This document shows positions 1-8,514 of a stretch of DNA of 57,225 bases, piece by piece. Below the pieces are notes generated by a model. It had not been told where the DNA came from, ran no database searches, and saw only the letters and a program-made list of their open reading frames with translations. Within the stretch, counting starts at the first letter, position 1. Every line of letters starts with the position of its first letter. The stretch lies in assembly GCF_003205575.1 (NCBI RefSeq), contig NZ_PYBW01000068.1, positions 1 to 57,225 on the forward strand, written 5' to 3'. Source of the stretch: Streptomyces tateyamensis (GTDB taxonomy: Bacteria; Actinomycetota; Actinomycetes; Streptomycetales; Streptomycetaceae). A program made the position numbers and the translations under genes.

Positions 1-156
1 GCGCTCAGGGACGTCCCGCCGTGGACTCCCGGTCCGGAAACGCCACATCACCGCATCGAGCTGTCGGCGCAGGTCGGGGATCGGCCCACGCTCGCCCAGC
101 GGCAGGAGCGGCTCCACCAACTCCCATTCGGCATCACTCAGATCACCACGCGTCAC
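1..156 (-). CDS. IS5-family transposase, N-terminal fragment
   Basis: The minus strand from a GTG at 156 encodes about 52 residues of the N-terminal (DUF4096-type) domain of IS5/IS4 DDE transposases. The diagnostic strings are DLSDAEWELVEPLLP near the start and DAVMWRFRTGSPRRDVPE at the window edge. An in-frame stop lies just upstream of the GTG, which supports this start. The catalytic DDE part would lie to the left of the window, so activity cannot be assessed. Confidence 0.7.
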   Translation of the reverse strand, partial: MTRGDLSDAEWELVEPLLPLGERGPIPDLRRQLDAVMWRFRTGSPRRDVPER

Positions 157-232
157 ACCGCAGTTCTACCGGGCCGCGACCGCCCGGCGTCAGCGAACCA
201 CTAAACCGTGATCTGAACTCGGAACAGGCCCT
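1..232 (-). mobile_element. Partial IS5-like insertion sequence, cut by the window edge
   Basis: The first ~230 bases look like one end of an insertion sequence. A transposase 5' end reads leftward out of the window, and about 45 bp upstream of its start lies an IS-end-like segment near 200-232 that contains the string TTCCGAGTTCAGATC on the minus strand. The other end and any target duplication are outside the window, so completeness cannot be judged. The exact outer boundary is uncertain by a few bases. Confidence 0.55.
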
Positions 233-443
233 AGGGGGCACGGGGGGCGTATGTATCTCTGGTCGCTCACGCAAGGGGGACCCGGCCCCCATGCCCGCGC
301 ACGTCGCCGCGAATTAGAGGGTGGGGGGTATCGCCCGCCCTGCCCGCCGCCCCTGCCCGAGCACACCACGGCCCCCTCGCCAGAGCCCAGTGATCGGGGT
401 GGCGACGGGGGCCGTCCCCTGCACAAAGGGTTGTGTGCGACGC

Positions 444-776
444 TCAAAGCTGTTGGACGTACACATGAAGGCTGTACGGCCCGCCGACCTCTGCCGCGTT
501 CAGGTGGCCCGCCACGGCCTGTCCACCGTCTAGGCCGCACGTCACGTGGATATTCACCACGCCGTCGCGGATCTCGCCGTTCCCGGCCACCTCGGCCAGG
601 CGGCCGGAGGTCAGTACTGCCTCCCTGGGGTTGTCGGCCTTCATGTTCGAGACCGTGAACGACCGTGCCGCGCCGACGACCGAGACGACGGCGGCGTTCG
701 TGATGCCACGTTCATTGGCGATGGCCGTCAGCGCCTCTATCGCGTCGCCCTTGTCACCAAGGATGATCAGCTCCAC
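444..776 (-). CDS. PPC/DUF296-domain small protein
   Basis: The product is 110 aa. It starts at a GTG (776) preceded by GGAG six to seven bases upstream and overlaps the end of the regulator gene at 767 by 10 bp, so the two are probably translated together. The pattern fits the PPC/DUF296 fold: LILGDKGDAIEALTAIAN at the start, a central VVGAARSFTV strand, and a C-terminal NIHVTCGLDGGQAVAGHLN segment holding the histidines that bind metal in this family. Bacterial members are stand-alone trimeric proteins of unknown substrate. Pairing with an XRE regulator suggests a small regulated unit, but the function is unknown. Confidence 0.75.
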   Translation of the reverse strand: MELIILGDKGDAIEALTAIANERGITNAAVVSVVGAARSFTVSNMKADNPREAVLTSGRLAEVAGNGEIRDGVVNIHVTCGLDGGQAVAGHLNAAEVGGPYSLHVYVQQL

Positions 777-1735
777 GGTCGTTCTCCGTTCAGTCCCAAG
801 CCGATGGCCCGCAGGTTCTCCCTGCTGGACTCCGTACGCAGGGCCCCAACGAGCAGGGCCCTGGCAGCCCCTGAGCCGCCCTCGACAGCCTCTCCCAGGA
901 ACACCGCCGCACACCAGCGGTTCGATGGGTCGTGGGGGTCGTGGAGCAGCTGACCGAGGCTGCGGATCTCAGCCGGCGGAGCGGCGAGCGCCGTGTACTG
1001 CGATGCGTCGGGCCAGGAGAGCCCGAAGGCTCGCCGAGTGAAGCAACGCATGCAGCGCCGACGGGTTTCCTCGTCACGCCCCATGGACTGCTCGGCCCGC
1101 TCGACCAGGTCCGATTGGTGGGTCTTGAACAGCGTGCTCTGGGCGTTGCCACGGAGCATCGAGGTGGAGCCGTCGTCCAGCCAGCGGACCAGCCGGCGCT
1201 TCGTTCCCTGATCCCGGTCAGCCAGGTTCGCCATCGCGACCGAGAAGTCGTACGGGCCGATGCTGCGGGACAGCCACGATTCGTCCCCTCCCGCCACCGA
1301 GGCCAGCATGTCCAGCAGTTCTGCCCTTCGCGGGCCGGGAACGGCAACTCCGTGCGCGGACCGGGCGGTTCGGCGCTGCTCCCGTGTGGCGTGCGCTTCC
1401 TTTTCGAGATCAGCCCGGGGGACTCCGAGCGCCAGGGCCAGCAGCCCGACCCAGTACTTCCCCGGGATCACCCGCCCTGTCTCCCAGCGCTTCACCTGGT
1501 CACGGCCGGGCGTCCCCTCGGGATTGCCCGACAGCTCGCAGAGCAGGGCGGCGAGTTGCGCTTGGGTGCGCTTCTGCGCCAGCCGGAGATCACGAATCAC
1601 GTCACCGATCACCACCCGCCCAGGATGCCCCCCAACATGCCCCCGCCTGGCCGAAACGGCGCCGGTAGACCAGTAGTCGAACCGATCGACTGACGCGAAG
1701 GAGTCTGCCGTGCAGAGCCACGCGAGGCGGGGCAT
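767..1735 (-). CDS. XRE-type helix-turn-helix regulator
   Basis: The product is 322 aa from the ATG at 1735, which has a good GAGGAAGG ribosome site. GTG codons at 1615 and 1612 (start VVIGDVIRDLRLAQ) would remove a 40-residue extension without family features and are an alternative. Residues ~43-98 form an XRE helix-turn-helix (RLAQKRTQAQLAALL, then DQVKRWETGRVIPGKYW). The rest, with tryptophan- and arginine-rich helices such as WRWLDD-like segments, resembles the long C-terminal effector halves of actinobacterial XRE proteins. It is followed by the PPC-domain gene with overlapping ends. The ligand is unknown. Confidence 0.75.
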   Translation of the reverse strand: MPRLAWLCTADSFASVDRFDYWSTGAVSARRGHVGGHPGRVVIGDVIRDLRLAQKRTQAQLAALLCELSGNPEGTPGRDQVKRWETGRVIPGKYWVGLLALALGVPRADLEKEAHATREQRRTARSAHGVAVPGPRRAELLDMLASVAGGDESWLSRSIGPYDFSVAMANLADRDQGTKRRLVRWLDDGSTSMLRGNAQSTLFKTHQSDLVERAEQSMGRDEETRRRCMRCFTRRAFGLSWPDASQYTALAAPPAEIRSLGQLLHDPHDPSNRWCAAVFLGEAVEGGSGAARALLVGALRTESSRENLRAIGLGLNGERPWS

Positions 1736-1773
1736 GTCCGCCTTCCTCGATGAGTGCCGGGTGGTGACCCGAG

Positions 1774-1974
1774 ATGGCGCCTAGCGAGTGCCCCGAGTGC
1801 GTCAGCCTCGCCCGTGAGCTGCGAGCGGCCGAGGCCACGTTCCGCCCGAAGGTACCCGGCGGCCGGTACACCCCGGACGGGTCGGCGCTGACGGACGCGC
1901 GGGTGAAGATCCGGCAGCACGCCCAGGTGTGCCCAACGGCCCCCGTGCCCGCGAAGATCTCGGGGGCACTGTGA
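1774..1974 (+). CDS. Small hypothetical protein
   Basis: The product is 66 aa, divergent from the XRE regulator. It begins MAPSECPECVSLARELRAAEA, with a CPEC cysteine pair and a later HAQVCP, so a small metal site is possible. I do not recognise the family. Its stop overlaps the GTG of the next small gene (GTGA), which supports both being real and co-translated. Genes of this kind commonly sit divergent from XRE regulators in Streptomyces. Confidence 0.55.
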   Translation: MAPSECPECVSLARELRAAEATFRPKVPGGRYTPDGSALTDARVKIRQHAQVCPTAPVPAKISGAL

Positions 1975-2219
1975 GCGCCCCGGAACGCGACGCCTACATG
2001 CCTGCCCACCGGCAGTGTGAGCCCGCCCGGGAGCCGTCCGAGGAGCAAGCCGAGCCGGAGGCCGACGGCCCCGAGTTGGAGCCCGCCGAGTCGGAGACCA
2101 TGCGCCTGCTGCGGGAGCGGACGCGCGAGCTGAACGAGATGCGGCGCTCCAACCGGCTGCGCGGGTCCGTGTTCACCGGTCCTCCCACTCGCTGGAACTG
2201 GGTCCCGGGCAGTTCCTGA
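1971..2219 (+). CDS. Small acidic hypothetical protein
   Basis: The product is 82 aa from a GTG at 1971 that overlaps the preceding stop by four bases. The first half is rich in Glu and Pro (REPSEEQAEPEADGPELEP). The second half is a charged helix, LRERTRELNEMRRSNRL. No domain is recognised. Translational coupling to the previous gene is the main support. An upstream ATG at 1929 in the same frame would add 14 residues but lies inside the preceding gene. Confidence 0.5.
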   Translation: MSAPERDAYMPAHRQCEPAREPSEEQAEPEADGPELEPAESETMRLLRERTRELNEMRRSNRLRGSVFTGPPTRWNWVPGSS

Positions 2220-2326
2220 ACCCCCGTGCCGGGCCGTGGAACGGATACCAGCAGGGCCGAGCCCGTCCATGCGTCGTCCCCGTGGCGTGTGGGCGGGGCT
2301 CCTGGCTTCTTCAGAAGCTCTGCCCG

Positions 2327-3043
2327 TCAACCACGAACCTGATGCACCACACGGTGGCGGATGTACTCGTCCGGATGCGATCGCGCGATCACCACTGCCG
2401 TCTCAACGAGGTCGTGCAGTCCTGCCGGGTACGCCGACGGCCACAGCGGAAGCCCCGGAAGGATGCAGCGCCGAACGTCCAAGTGCTCGTTGCTCACGAA
2501 CTCTCGGAGCGCCGCCTCGTTCCACTCGCGAACCAGAACGGACCCGTCCTCGGCCTCCGGCTGGCCTTGGATATCTGAACCCTCTGCCCTGACTTTGGAG
2601 AGCCGAAGCGGCAGGGCCGACCAGTACCACGCTCGCGCAGCGCCCGCCCGCTCCGGGTCGGTGCCCGTCCGCAGGTAGTCGAGCAGCGCGGAGCGGACGC
2701 GTCGGTACCCGAACGCATTCAACACCGGCTCGACGAACTGACGGTTGAAGCTCGGGTTCGAGTCGTAGACCGCCGCCGCCATGAGCACCCCGAAGGAAGG
2801 CTCGGACAACACCAGCTCCTGGCGGCATGCCTCACGCAGAGCACGGCGCACTCGGTGCCCCCACTCCCACGCATCATCAGCGGCCGAGTCGGAGGCAACA
2901 TCGAGCCCGAGCGTCTGGACCACATCCGCCAGGCACCGCAGGAACAGCTGTTGCCCGTCCTCCGTGCGCCCCGGCAGCGCCATGAACACCTGCACGGCGC
3001 TCTCCGCGCCCCCCGCAGTCGTTTCGTTCCCGTCCACAGCCAT
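2327..3043 (-). CDS. Hypothetical helical protein
   Basis: The product is 238 aa from an ATG at 3043 with a strong GGGAGGGG site just upstream; the in-frame ATG at 3124 lacks one. The protein is largely alpha-helical (QLFLRCLADVVQTLGLDV, ADDAWEWGHRVRRALREA, FNRQFVEPVLNAFGYRRV), with no signal peptide or membrane segment. The C-terminal part, with YIRHRVVHQVRG, could be HEAT-like. I do not recognise a family. It is divergent from the NHL-thioredoxin gene across 65 bp. Confidence 0.6.
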   Translation of the reverse strand: MAVDGNETTAGGAESAVQVFMALPGRTEDGQQLFLRCLADVVQTLGLDVASDSAADDAWEWGHRVRRALREACRQELVLSEPSFGVLMAAAVYDSNPSFNRQFVEPVLNAFGYRRVRSALLDYLRTGTDPERAGAARAWYWSALPLRLSKVRAEGSDIQGQPEAEDGSVLVREWNEAALREFVSNEHLDVRRCILPGLPLWPSAYPAGLHDLVETAVVIARSHPDEYIRHRVVHQVRG

Positions 3044-3108
3044 CTGCCCCTCCCATGTCACAGATCCACTCGGAATGCTTCCACAGCACGATGGGGTTGG
3101 ATGAGGAC

Positions 3109-4929
3109 ATGTCTTCTCGTGCACGCGTACGCGCCCCCGAGCTGGTCGGCGCAGGCGGATGGATCAACACCGGCGGCAAGGAACTAAGTCTGGCGGACCT
3201 CCGAGGTCGCATTTTGGTCCTAGACTTCTGGACCTTCTGCTGCATCAACTGCCTCCACGTGCTCGACGAGTTGCGCGAGCTGGAGGAGAAGCACCGGGAC
3301 ACCGTGGTGATCGTCGGGGTGCACTCGCCGAAGTTCGTGCACGAGGCGGAGCACCAGGCCGTGGTGGACGCGGTGGCGCGGTACGAGGTGGCGCACCCGG
3401 TGCTGGACGATCCGAAGCTGGTGACCTGGAAGCAGTACGCGGTGCGTGCCTGGCCGACGCTGGTGGTGATCGACCCCGAGGGGTACGTGGTCGCCCAGCA
3501 CGCAGGCGAGGGGCACGCGCACGCGATCGCGCGGCTGGTCGAGGAGCTGGAGGCGGAGCACGGCGCCAAGGGCACGCTGCGGCGCGGCGACGGGCCGTAC
3601 GTGCCGCCGGAGCCGGTGGCCGGGGCGTTGAAGTTCCCCGGCAAGGCGGTGCGGCTGCCCGGCGGCGGGTACCTGGTGGCCGACTCGGGCCACCACTCGC
3701 TGGTCGAGTTGGCCGAGGACGGCGAGAGCGTGGTGCGCCGGATCGGCGACGGGGAGCGCGGCCTGATGGACGGCGCTGCGCCCCGGTTCAGCGAGCCGCA
3801 GGGCCTGGCCCTGGTCCCGGCCGGCCTGGAGCTCGGCTACGACGTGGTGGTGGCCGACACCGTCAACCACGCGCTGCGCGGGGTGCGCCTGGCCGACGGC
3901 GTGGTGACCACGCTGGCCGGCACCGGCCGCCAGTGGTGGCAGGGCTCGCCCACCGCGGGGCCGGCCCGCGAGGTGGACCTCTCCTCCCCCTGGGACGTGG
4001 CCTTCTTCGACGGCCGGGTGTGGATCGCGATGGCCGGGGTGCACCAGCTGTGGGCCTTCGACCCGGCCACCGGCACGGTGGGGGTGGCGGCCGGCACCAC
4101 CAACGAGGGCCTGGTCGACGGCCCGGCGGCCGAGGCCTGGTTCGCCCAGCCGTCCGGGCTCGCCGTCTCCGCGGACGGCGAGAAGCTCTGGGTGGCGGAC
4201 AGCGAGACCTCGGCGGTCCGCTGGGTTTCACGTGAAACCAAGCACGTGCACACCGCGGTCGGCACCGGCCTGTTCGACTTCGGCCACCGGGACGGCGCGG
4301 CCGAGCAGGCGCTGCTCCAACACCCGCTGGGCGTGACGGTGCTGCCGGACGGCTCGGTGGCGATCGCCGACACCTACAACCACGCGCTGCGCCGCTTCGA
4401 CCCGGCGACCGGCCAGGTCAGCACGCTCGCCACCGACCTGCGCGAGCCCAGCGGCGCGGTGCTGGCCGGCGAGGACATCGTGGTGGTGGAGTCGGCCCGG
4501 CACCAGCTGACCAGGCTGCGGCTGCCCGAGGAGGCGGTGGCCGTCGAGTCGGTGGCGCACCGCACCCAGCGCGCCGCCACCGAGGTTGCCCCGGGCGCGC
4601 TGCAGCTGGACGTGGTCTTCACCGCGCCCGCCGGCCAGAAGCTGGACGAGCGGTACGGCCCGTCCACCCGGCTGCTGGTCAGCTCGACCCCGCCGGAGCT
4701 GCTGCTGGCCGGGGCCGGCCCGGACAGTGCGCTCTCGCGCGAGCTGGTGCTCAACCCGGAGCTGACCGAGGGCGTGCTGCACGTCTCGGCGATGGCCGCC
4801 TCCTGCGACGACGACCCGGCGATCGAGTACCCGGCCTGCCACGTGCACCAGCAGGACTGGGGCGTGCCGGTGCGGCTGGTGACCGGCGCGGCCAGCCGGC
4901 TGCCGCTGGTGCTGGCGGGGATGGAGTAG
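3109..4929 (+). CDS. Thioredoxin-like / NHL-repeat protein (NHLRC2-like)
   Basis: The product is 606 aa from the ATG at 3109 with GAGG four bases upstream. Residues ~10-160 are a thioredoxin fold with the active-site region FWTFCCINC and the cis-proline strand RAWPTLVVID. Residues ~175-500 are a beta-propeller of NHL repeats (e.g. FSEPQGLAL, FAQPSGLAVSADG, LQHPLGVTVLPDG, each followed by VADT or VADS). A C-terminal beta domain follows. This matches the bacterial and human NHLRC2 architecture; the physiological substrate is not established. No signal peptide is seen, so it is probably cytoplasmic. The extra cysteine in CCINC is typical of this family. Confidence 0.85.
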   Translation: MSSRARVRAPELVGAGGWINTGGKELSLADLRGRILVLDFWTFCCINCLHVLDELRELEEKHRDTVVIVGVHSPKFVHEAEHQAVVDAVARYEVAHPVLDDPKLVTWKQYAVRAWPTLVVIDPEGYVVAQHAGEGHAHAIARLVEELEAEHGAKGTLRRGDGPYVPPEPVAGALKFPGKAVRLPGGGYLVADSGHHSLVELAEDGESVVRRIGDGERGLMDGAAPRFSEPQGLALVPAGLELGYDVVVADTVNHALRGVRLADGVVTTLAGTGRQWWQGSPTAGPAREVDLSSPWDVAFFDGRVWIAMAGVHQLWAFDPATGTVGVAAGTTNEGLVDGPAAEAWFAQPSGLAVSADGEKLWVADSETSAVRWVSRETKHVHTAVGTGLFDFGHRDGAAEQALLQHPLGVTVLPDGSVAIADTYNHALRRFDPATGQVSTLATDLREPSGAVLAGEDIVVVESARHQLTRLRLPEEAVAVESVAHRTQRAATEVAPGALQLDVVFTAPAGQKLDERYGPSTRLLVSSTPPELLLAGAGPDSALSRELVLNPELTEGVLHVSAMAASCDDDPAIEYPACHVHQQDWGVPVRLVTGAASRLPLVLAGME

Positions 4930-4936
4930 TGGCGGG

Positions 4937-4979
4937 GCGTCAGGGCCGGTACCGGTGCGGCTGGTTCCGGCCCTGACGC
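4937..4979. terminator. Bidirectional hairpin between convergent genes
   Basis: GCGTCAGGGCCGG at 4937-4949 is perfectly complementary to CCGGCCCTGACGC at 4967-4979, with a 17-base loop. It lies in the 54-bp gap between the NHL-thioredoxin gene and the oppositely oriented aminopeptidase gene, where it can serve both strands. It has no T-tract, which is usual in Streptomyces. Confidence 0.75.
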
Positions 4980-4983
4980 GGCA

Positions 4984-6288
4984 TCAGCCCTCCAGGAACG
5001 ACTTGATCGCCGAGGCCAGCAGGTACGGGTCCTCGGCGCCGCACAGCTCGCGCGCCGAGTGCATGGAGAGCGCGGCGATCCCGCAGTCCACCGTGGTGAT
5101 GCCGAGCCGGGCCGCGGTGATCGGGCCGATCGTGGTGCCGCAGGGCATCGCGTTGTTGGAGACGAAGGCCTGCCACGGCACCCCGGCCCGCTCGCAGGCG
5201 GCGGCGAAGACCGCCCGGCCGACCCCGTCGGTGGCGTACCGGTTGTTGACGTTGACCTTGAGGATCGGGCCGCCGTTGGGCACCGGGTGGTGGCCCGGCT
5301 CGTGCCGCTCGGAGTAGTTGGGGTGCACCGCGTGGCCCATGTCGGAGGAGAGGCAGATGGTGCCTGCCAGCGCGCGGGCCCGGTCCTCCTCGCTCCCGCC
5401 GCGGCTGTGGACGCTGCGCTCCAGCACCCGGCCGAGCAGCGGCCCCTGGGCGCCGGTGTCCGACTCGCTGCCGGTCTCCTCGTGGTCGAAGGCGGCCAGC
5501 ACCGGGATGTACGGCAGCTGGTCGCCGCCCTCGGTGACGGCGGCGGCCAGCGCCGCGGTGGCGGCGTGCACCGACAGCAGGTTGTCCAGCCGGGGGCCGG
5601 CCAGCAGCTCGCGGTCCCGACCCAGGTAGGACGGCGGCTGGACGTCATGGGTCATCAGATCCCAGCCCAGGACGTCGGCCGCGGCTACGCCGGCCCGCTC
5701 GGATACGTAGCCGATCAGGCCCCCCTCGTCCACCGGACCCAGACCCCAGATGGGAGTCAGGTGGCGCTGCTTGTCCAGTTTCAGACCGTCGTTCACCTGT
5801 CGGTCCAGGTGGATGGCCAGCTGCGGGACCCGCAGCAGCGGCTCGTCGAGCTGGACCAGCCTGGTCGACCCGTCGCGCAGCACCAGCCGACCGGACAGAC
5901 CCAGGTCCCGGTCCAGCCAGGTGTTCAGCGGCACCCCGCCGTAGATCTCCACCGCCACCTGGCGCCACCCCGCCGAGCCGGTGTCCGGCACCGGCTTGAC
6001 CCGCAGGTTCGGCGAGTCGGTGTGGGTGCCGACCACCCGGAACGGGGTGGCGGCCACCGCGCCCGCGGGCACGTACCAGGCGATCAGCGCGCCGCCGCGC
6101 ACGACGTACTTGCCGCCGGTCGTCCCCTCCCAGGCGTCGGCCTCGGCGACCTGCCGGAAGCCCGCCTTCTCCAGCCGCTCCGCCGCCCCGGCGACCGCGT
6201 GGTAGGGCGAAGGGGCGGCCGCCAGATAGGCGATCAGATCGTCGGTGTGGGTCCGGTCGAAGAAGACCGGGCGGTCGGCGGTCGACAT
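4984..6288 (-). CDS. apeB: M18 family aminopeptidase
   Basis: The product is 434 aa, the normal length for the M18 aspartyl-type aminopeptidases. These are dinuclear-zinc cytoplasmic enzymes that form tetrahedral dodecamers and remove N-terminal, often acidic, residues. Visible elements: THTDSP with His89 and Asp91, the substrate-loop LDNLL region, DHEETGS (Glu270 as catalytic base and Glu271 as ligand), SSDMGHAVHPNY, and a C-terminal MHSARE motif carrying the last histidine ligand. The ATG at 6288 aligns with the usual start. It faces the NHL-thioredoxin gene and is separated from the upstream acyl-CoA dehydrogenase by a strong terminator, so it is probably monocistronic. Confidence 0.93.
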   Translation of the reverse strand: MSTADRPVFFDRTHTDDLIAYLAAAPSPYHAVAGAAERLEKAGFRQVAEADAWEGTTGGKYVVRGGALIAWYVPAGAVAATPFRVVGTHTDSPNLRVKPVPDTGSAGWRQVAVEIYGGVPLNTWLDRDLGLSGRLVLRDGSTRLVQLDEPLLRVPQLAIHLDRQVNDGLKLDKQRHLTPIWGLGPVDEGGLIGYVSERAGVAAADVLGWDLMTHDVQPPSYLGRDRELLAGPRLDNLLSVHAATAALAAAVTEGGDQLPYIPVLAAFDHEETGSESDTGAQGPLLGRVLERSVHSRGGSEEDRARALAGTICLSSDMGHAVHPNYSERHEPGHHPVPNGGPILKVNVNNRYATDGVGRAVFAAACERAGVPWQAFVSNNAMPCGTTIGPITAARLGITTVDCGIAALSMHSARELCGAEDPYLLASAIKSFLEG

Positions 6289-6408
6289 GCTGCTCCTGGG
6301 TCGAGGGATAGCGGAGAGCCGGTGGGGAAGAGGCCTCCCACCCGAGCATATGCCCGTACACCGACAGGACGGTTACTACTTCGTCTCGCTACCGCTGTAC
6401 CCGAAAAA

Positions 6409-6443
6409 CACCGTGGGGCCCGCGAACTGCGGGCCCCACGGTG
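6409..6443 (-). terminator. Rho-independent terminator of the acyl-CoA dehydrogenase gene
   Basis: The 15-bp arms CACCGTGGGGCCCGC (6409-6423) and GCGGGCCCCACGGTG (6429-6443) are perfect complements with a 5-base loop. On the minus strand the stem is followed by TTTTT. It lies between the dehydrogenase stop at 6478 and the aminopeptidase start at 6288. Confidence 0.85.
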
Positions 6444-6477
6444 CTGAGGGTGGGTCAGGCGGTCAGGGTCGAGCCGC

Positions 6478-8307
6478 TCAGAACGCGTCCTCGGCGAGCT
6501 CCATGACGTCGAGGTCGATGCCCTCGGCGATCAGGCGCTGGCTGGAGACGGCGGGCAGGATGTTGCGGGCGAAGAACCGGGCGCCGGCCACCTTGCCCTG
6601 GTAGAAGGCGAGGTCCTTGCCGGTGGCGCCAGCGTCGATCTTGGCCTGCGCGACGACGGCCTGACGCAGCAGCAGCCAGCCGACCACCACGTCGCCGGAG
6701 ACCATCAGCAGGCGGGTGGCGTTCAGGCCCACCTTGTACATGTTCTTGACGTCCTGCTCGACCGCGGAGAGGTCGGCCAGCATCTTGCCGACGATCGCCT
6801 CCAGGTCGCCGGCCGCGGTGGCCAGGAAGTCGCGCTCGGCGGCCAGCGCCTCGCCGCCCTCGCCGGCCGCGAGGAACTTCTGGATCTGCTCGGAGACCGC
6901 GGTCAGCGCCTGGCCGCCGTCCTTGACGATCTTGCGGAAGAAGAAGTCCTGGCCCTGGATCGCAGTGGTGCCCTCGTACAGGGTGTCGATCTTGGCGTCA
7001 CGGATGTACTGCTCGATCGGGTACTCCTGCAGGTACCCGGAGCCGCCGAAGGTCTGCAGCGACTGGGCCAGCTGCTCGTAGGAGCGCTCCGAGCCGTAGC
7101 CCTTGACGATCGGCAGCAGCAGGTCGTTGAGGCGCTCGGCGGCCTCGTCCTTCTCGCCGCGCAGGCGGGCCGCGGTCATGTCGTCCTGCACCGAGGCGGT
7201 GTAGAGGACCAGCGCGCGCATGCCCTCGGCGTAGGCCTTCTGGGTCAGCAGCGAGCGGCGCACGTCCGGGTGGTGGGTGATGGTGACCCGCGGCGCGGTC
7301 TTGTCCAGGAAGTTGGCGATGTCGGCGCCCTGCACGCGCTCCTTGGCGTACTCCAGCGCGTTCAGGTAGCCGGTGGACAGGGTCGCGATGGCCTTCGTGC
7401 CGACCATCATCCGGGCGAACTCGATGATCTTGAACATCTGGCGGATGCCGTCGATCTTCTCGCCGACCAGCCAGCCCTTGGCGGGGTGCTTGGCGCCGAA
7501 GGTCATCTCGCAGGTGTTCGAGGCCTTCAGGCCCATCTTGTGCTCGACGTTGGTGGCGTAGACGCCGTTGCGCTCGCCCAGCTCGCCGGTCTCCCAGTCG
7601 AAGTCGAACTTCGGCACGATGTAGAGGCCGAGGCCCTTGGTGCCCGGCTTGCCGCCCTCGGGGCGGGCCAGCACCAGGTGGATGATGTTCTCGGACATGT
7701 CGTGCTCGCCCGAGGTGATGAAGCGCTTGACGCCCTCGATGTGCCAGGAGCCGTCCTCCTGCTTGATCGCCTTGGTGCGGCCGGCGCCCACGTCGGAGCC
7801 CGCGTCGGGCTCGGTGAGGACCATGGTCGCGCCCCACAGGCGGTCGGTCATCCGCTGGGCGACCTTGAGCTGCTCCTCGGTGCCCTCCTCGGCGATGACG
7901 CCGGCGAAGGCCGGGCCGGAGGAGTACATCCAGATGGCCGGGTTGGAGCCGAGGATCTGCTCGGCGAAGCCCCAGATCAGCGAGTTCGGGGTGACCTGGC
8001 CGCCGATCGACTCCGGGATGCCCAGGCGCCACCACTCGGCGTCCATGAAGGTCTGGTAGCTCTTGCGGAAGCTGGCCGGGACCGGGGCGGTGTTGGTCTC
8101 CGGGTCGAAGACCGGCGGGTTGCGGTCGGCGTCCACGAAGGAGGCGGCCAGGTCGTTCTCGGCCAGCCGGGAGATCTCGCTGAGGATGTTCTTCGCGGTC
8201 TCGACGTCCATGTCGGCGAACGGACCGGTGCCGTACACCTGGTCGCGACCGAACACCTCGAAGAGGTTGAACTCCACGTCCCGCAGGTTGGACTTGTAGT
8301 GACCCAT
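6478..8307 (-). CDS. fadE5: FadE5-type acyl-CoA dehydrogenase
   Basis: The product is 609 aa from the ATG at 8307 with GGAG upstream. It begins MGHYKSNLRDVEFNLFEVFG, the signature start of the ~610-aa FadE5 subfamily, which is longer than the usual ~380-aa dehydrogenases because of an extra C-terminal domain. The acyl-CoA dehydrogenase core has WGATMVLTEPDAGSDVG (substrate and FAD region) and LYEGTTAIQGQDFFFRK with the catalytic glutamate. It catalyses the first, FAD-dependent step of beta-oxidation. From memory, Streptomyces pirin (PirA) modulates an acyl-CoA dehydrogenase, and the pirin gene lies less than 1 kb away, so the two are plausibly functional partners. Confidence 0.9.
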   Translation of the reverse strand: MGHYKSNLRDVEFNLFEVFGRDQVYGTGPFADMDVETAKNILSEISRLAENDLAASFVDADRNPPVFDPETNTAPVPASFRKSYQTFMDAEWWRLGIPESIGGQVTPNSLIWGFAEQILGSNPAIWMYSSGPAFAGVIAEEGTEEQLKVAQRMTDRLWGATMVLTEPDAGSDVGAGRTKAIKQEDGSWHIEGVKRFITSGEHDMSENIIHLVLARPEGGKPGTKGLGLYIVPKFDFDWETGELGERNGVYATNVEHKMGLKASNTCEMTFGAKHPAKGWLVGEKIDGIRQMFKIIEFARMMVGTKAIATLSTGYLNALEYAKERVQGADIANFLDKTAPRVTITHHPDVRRSLLTQKAYAEGMRALVLYTASVQDDMTAARLRGEKDEAAERLNDLLLPIVKGYGSERSYEQLAQSLQTFGGSGYLQEYPIEQYIRDAKIDTLYEGTTAIQGQDFFFRKIVKDGGQALTAVSEQIQKFLAAGEGGEALAAERDFLATAAGDLEAIVGKMLADLSAVEQDVKNMYKVGLNATRLLMVSGDVVVGWLLLRQAVVAQAKIDAGATGKDLAFYQGKVAGARFFARNILPAVSSQRLIAEGIDLDVMELAEDAF

Positions 8308-8379
8308 GACCGTTTCTCCGGTTCGTCGCTTCCGGGTTGCGCTTCTCACGCCCCTACCCGCCAGTACACATCATGATGC

Positions 8380-8392
8380 TACCGGTTAGTAA
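8380..8392. promoter_or_regulatory. Candidate TetR-type operator in the fadE5/SseB intergenic region
   Basis: The 13 bases TACCGGTTAGTAA at 8380-8392 read on the other strand as TTACTAACCGGTA, close to the TTAC-N5-GTAA dyads bound by TetR-family fatty-acid regulators. The site lies 73 bp upstream of the acyl-CoA dehydrogenase start. No regulator gene is adjacent, so this is tentative. Confidence 0.3.
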
Positions 8393-8502
8393 CTTCTTCA
8401 AGCCTCTCGGCGTTAATCCCGCGTGAACGTAGTCACGTCCGCACAGCGCCACCCGGGCCGCTCTTGTCCGGATCGGCCGCCGCGCAAGCACTCCGGGCCC
8501 GC

Positions 8503-8508
8503 TAGCCT
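8503..8508 (+). promoter_or_regulatory. -10 box of a leaderless promoter
   Basis: TAGCCT ends 6 bases before the GTG at 8515 and there is no ribosome site in front of that GTG. This spacing would put transcription start at the first base of the start codon, the usual arrangement for leaderless Streptomyces messages. Confidence 0.55.
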
Positions 8509-8514
8509 GTCCGT

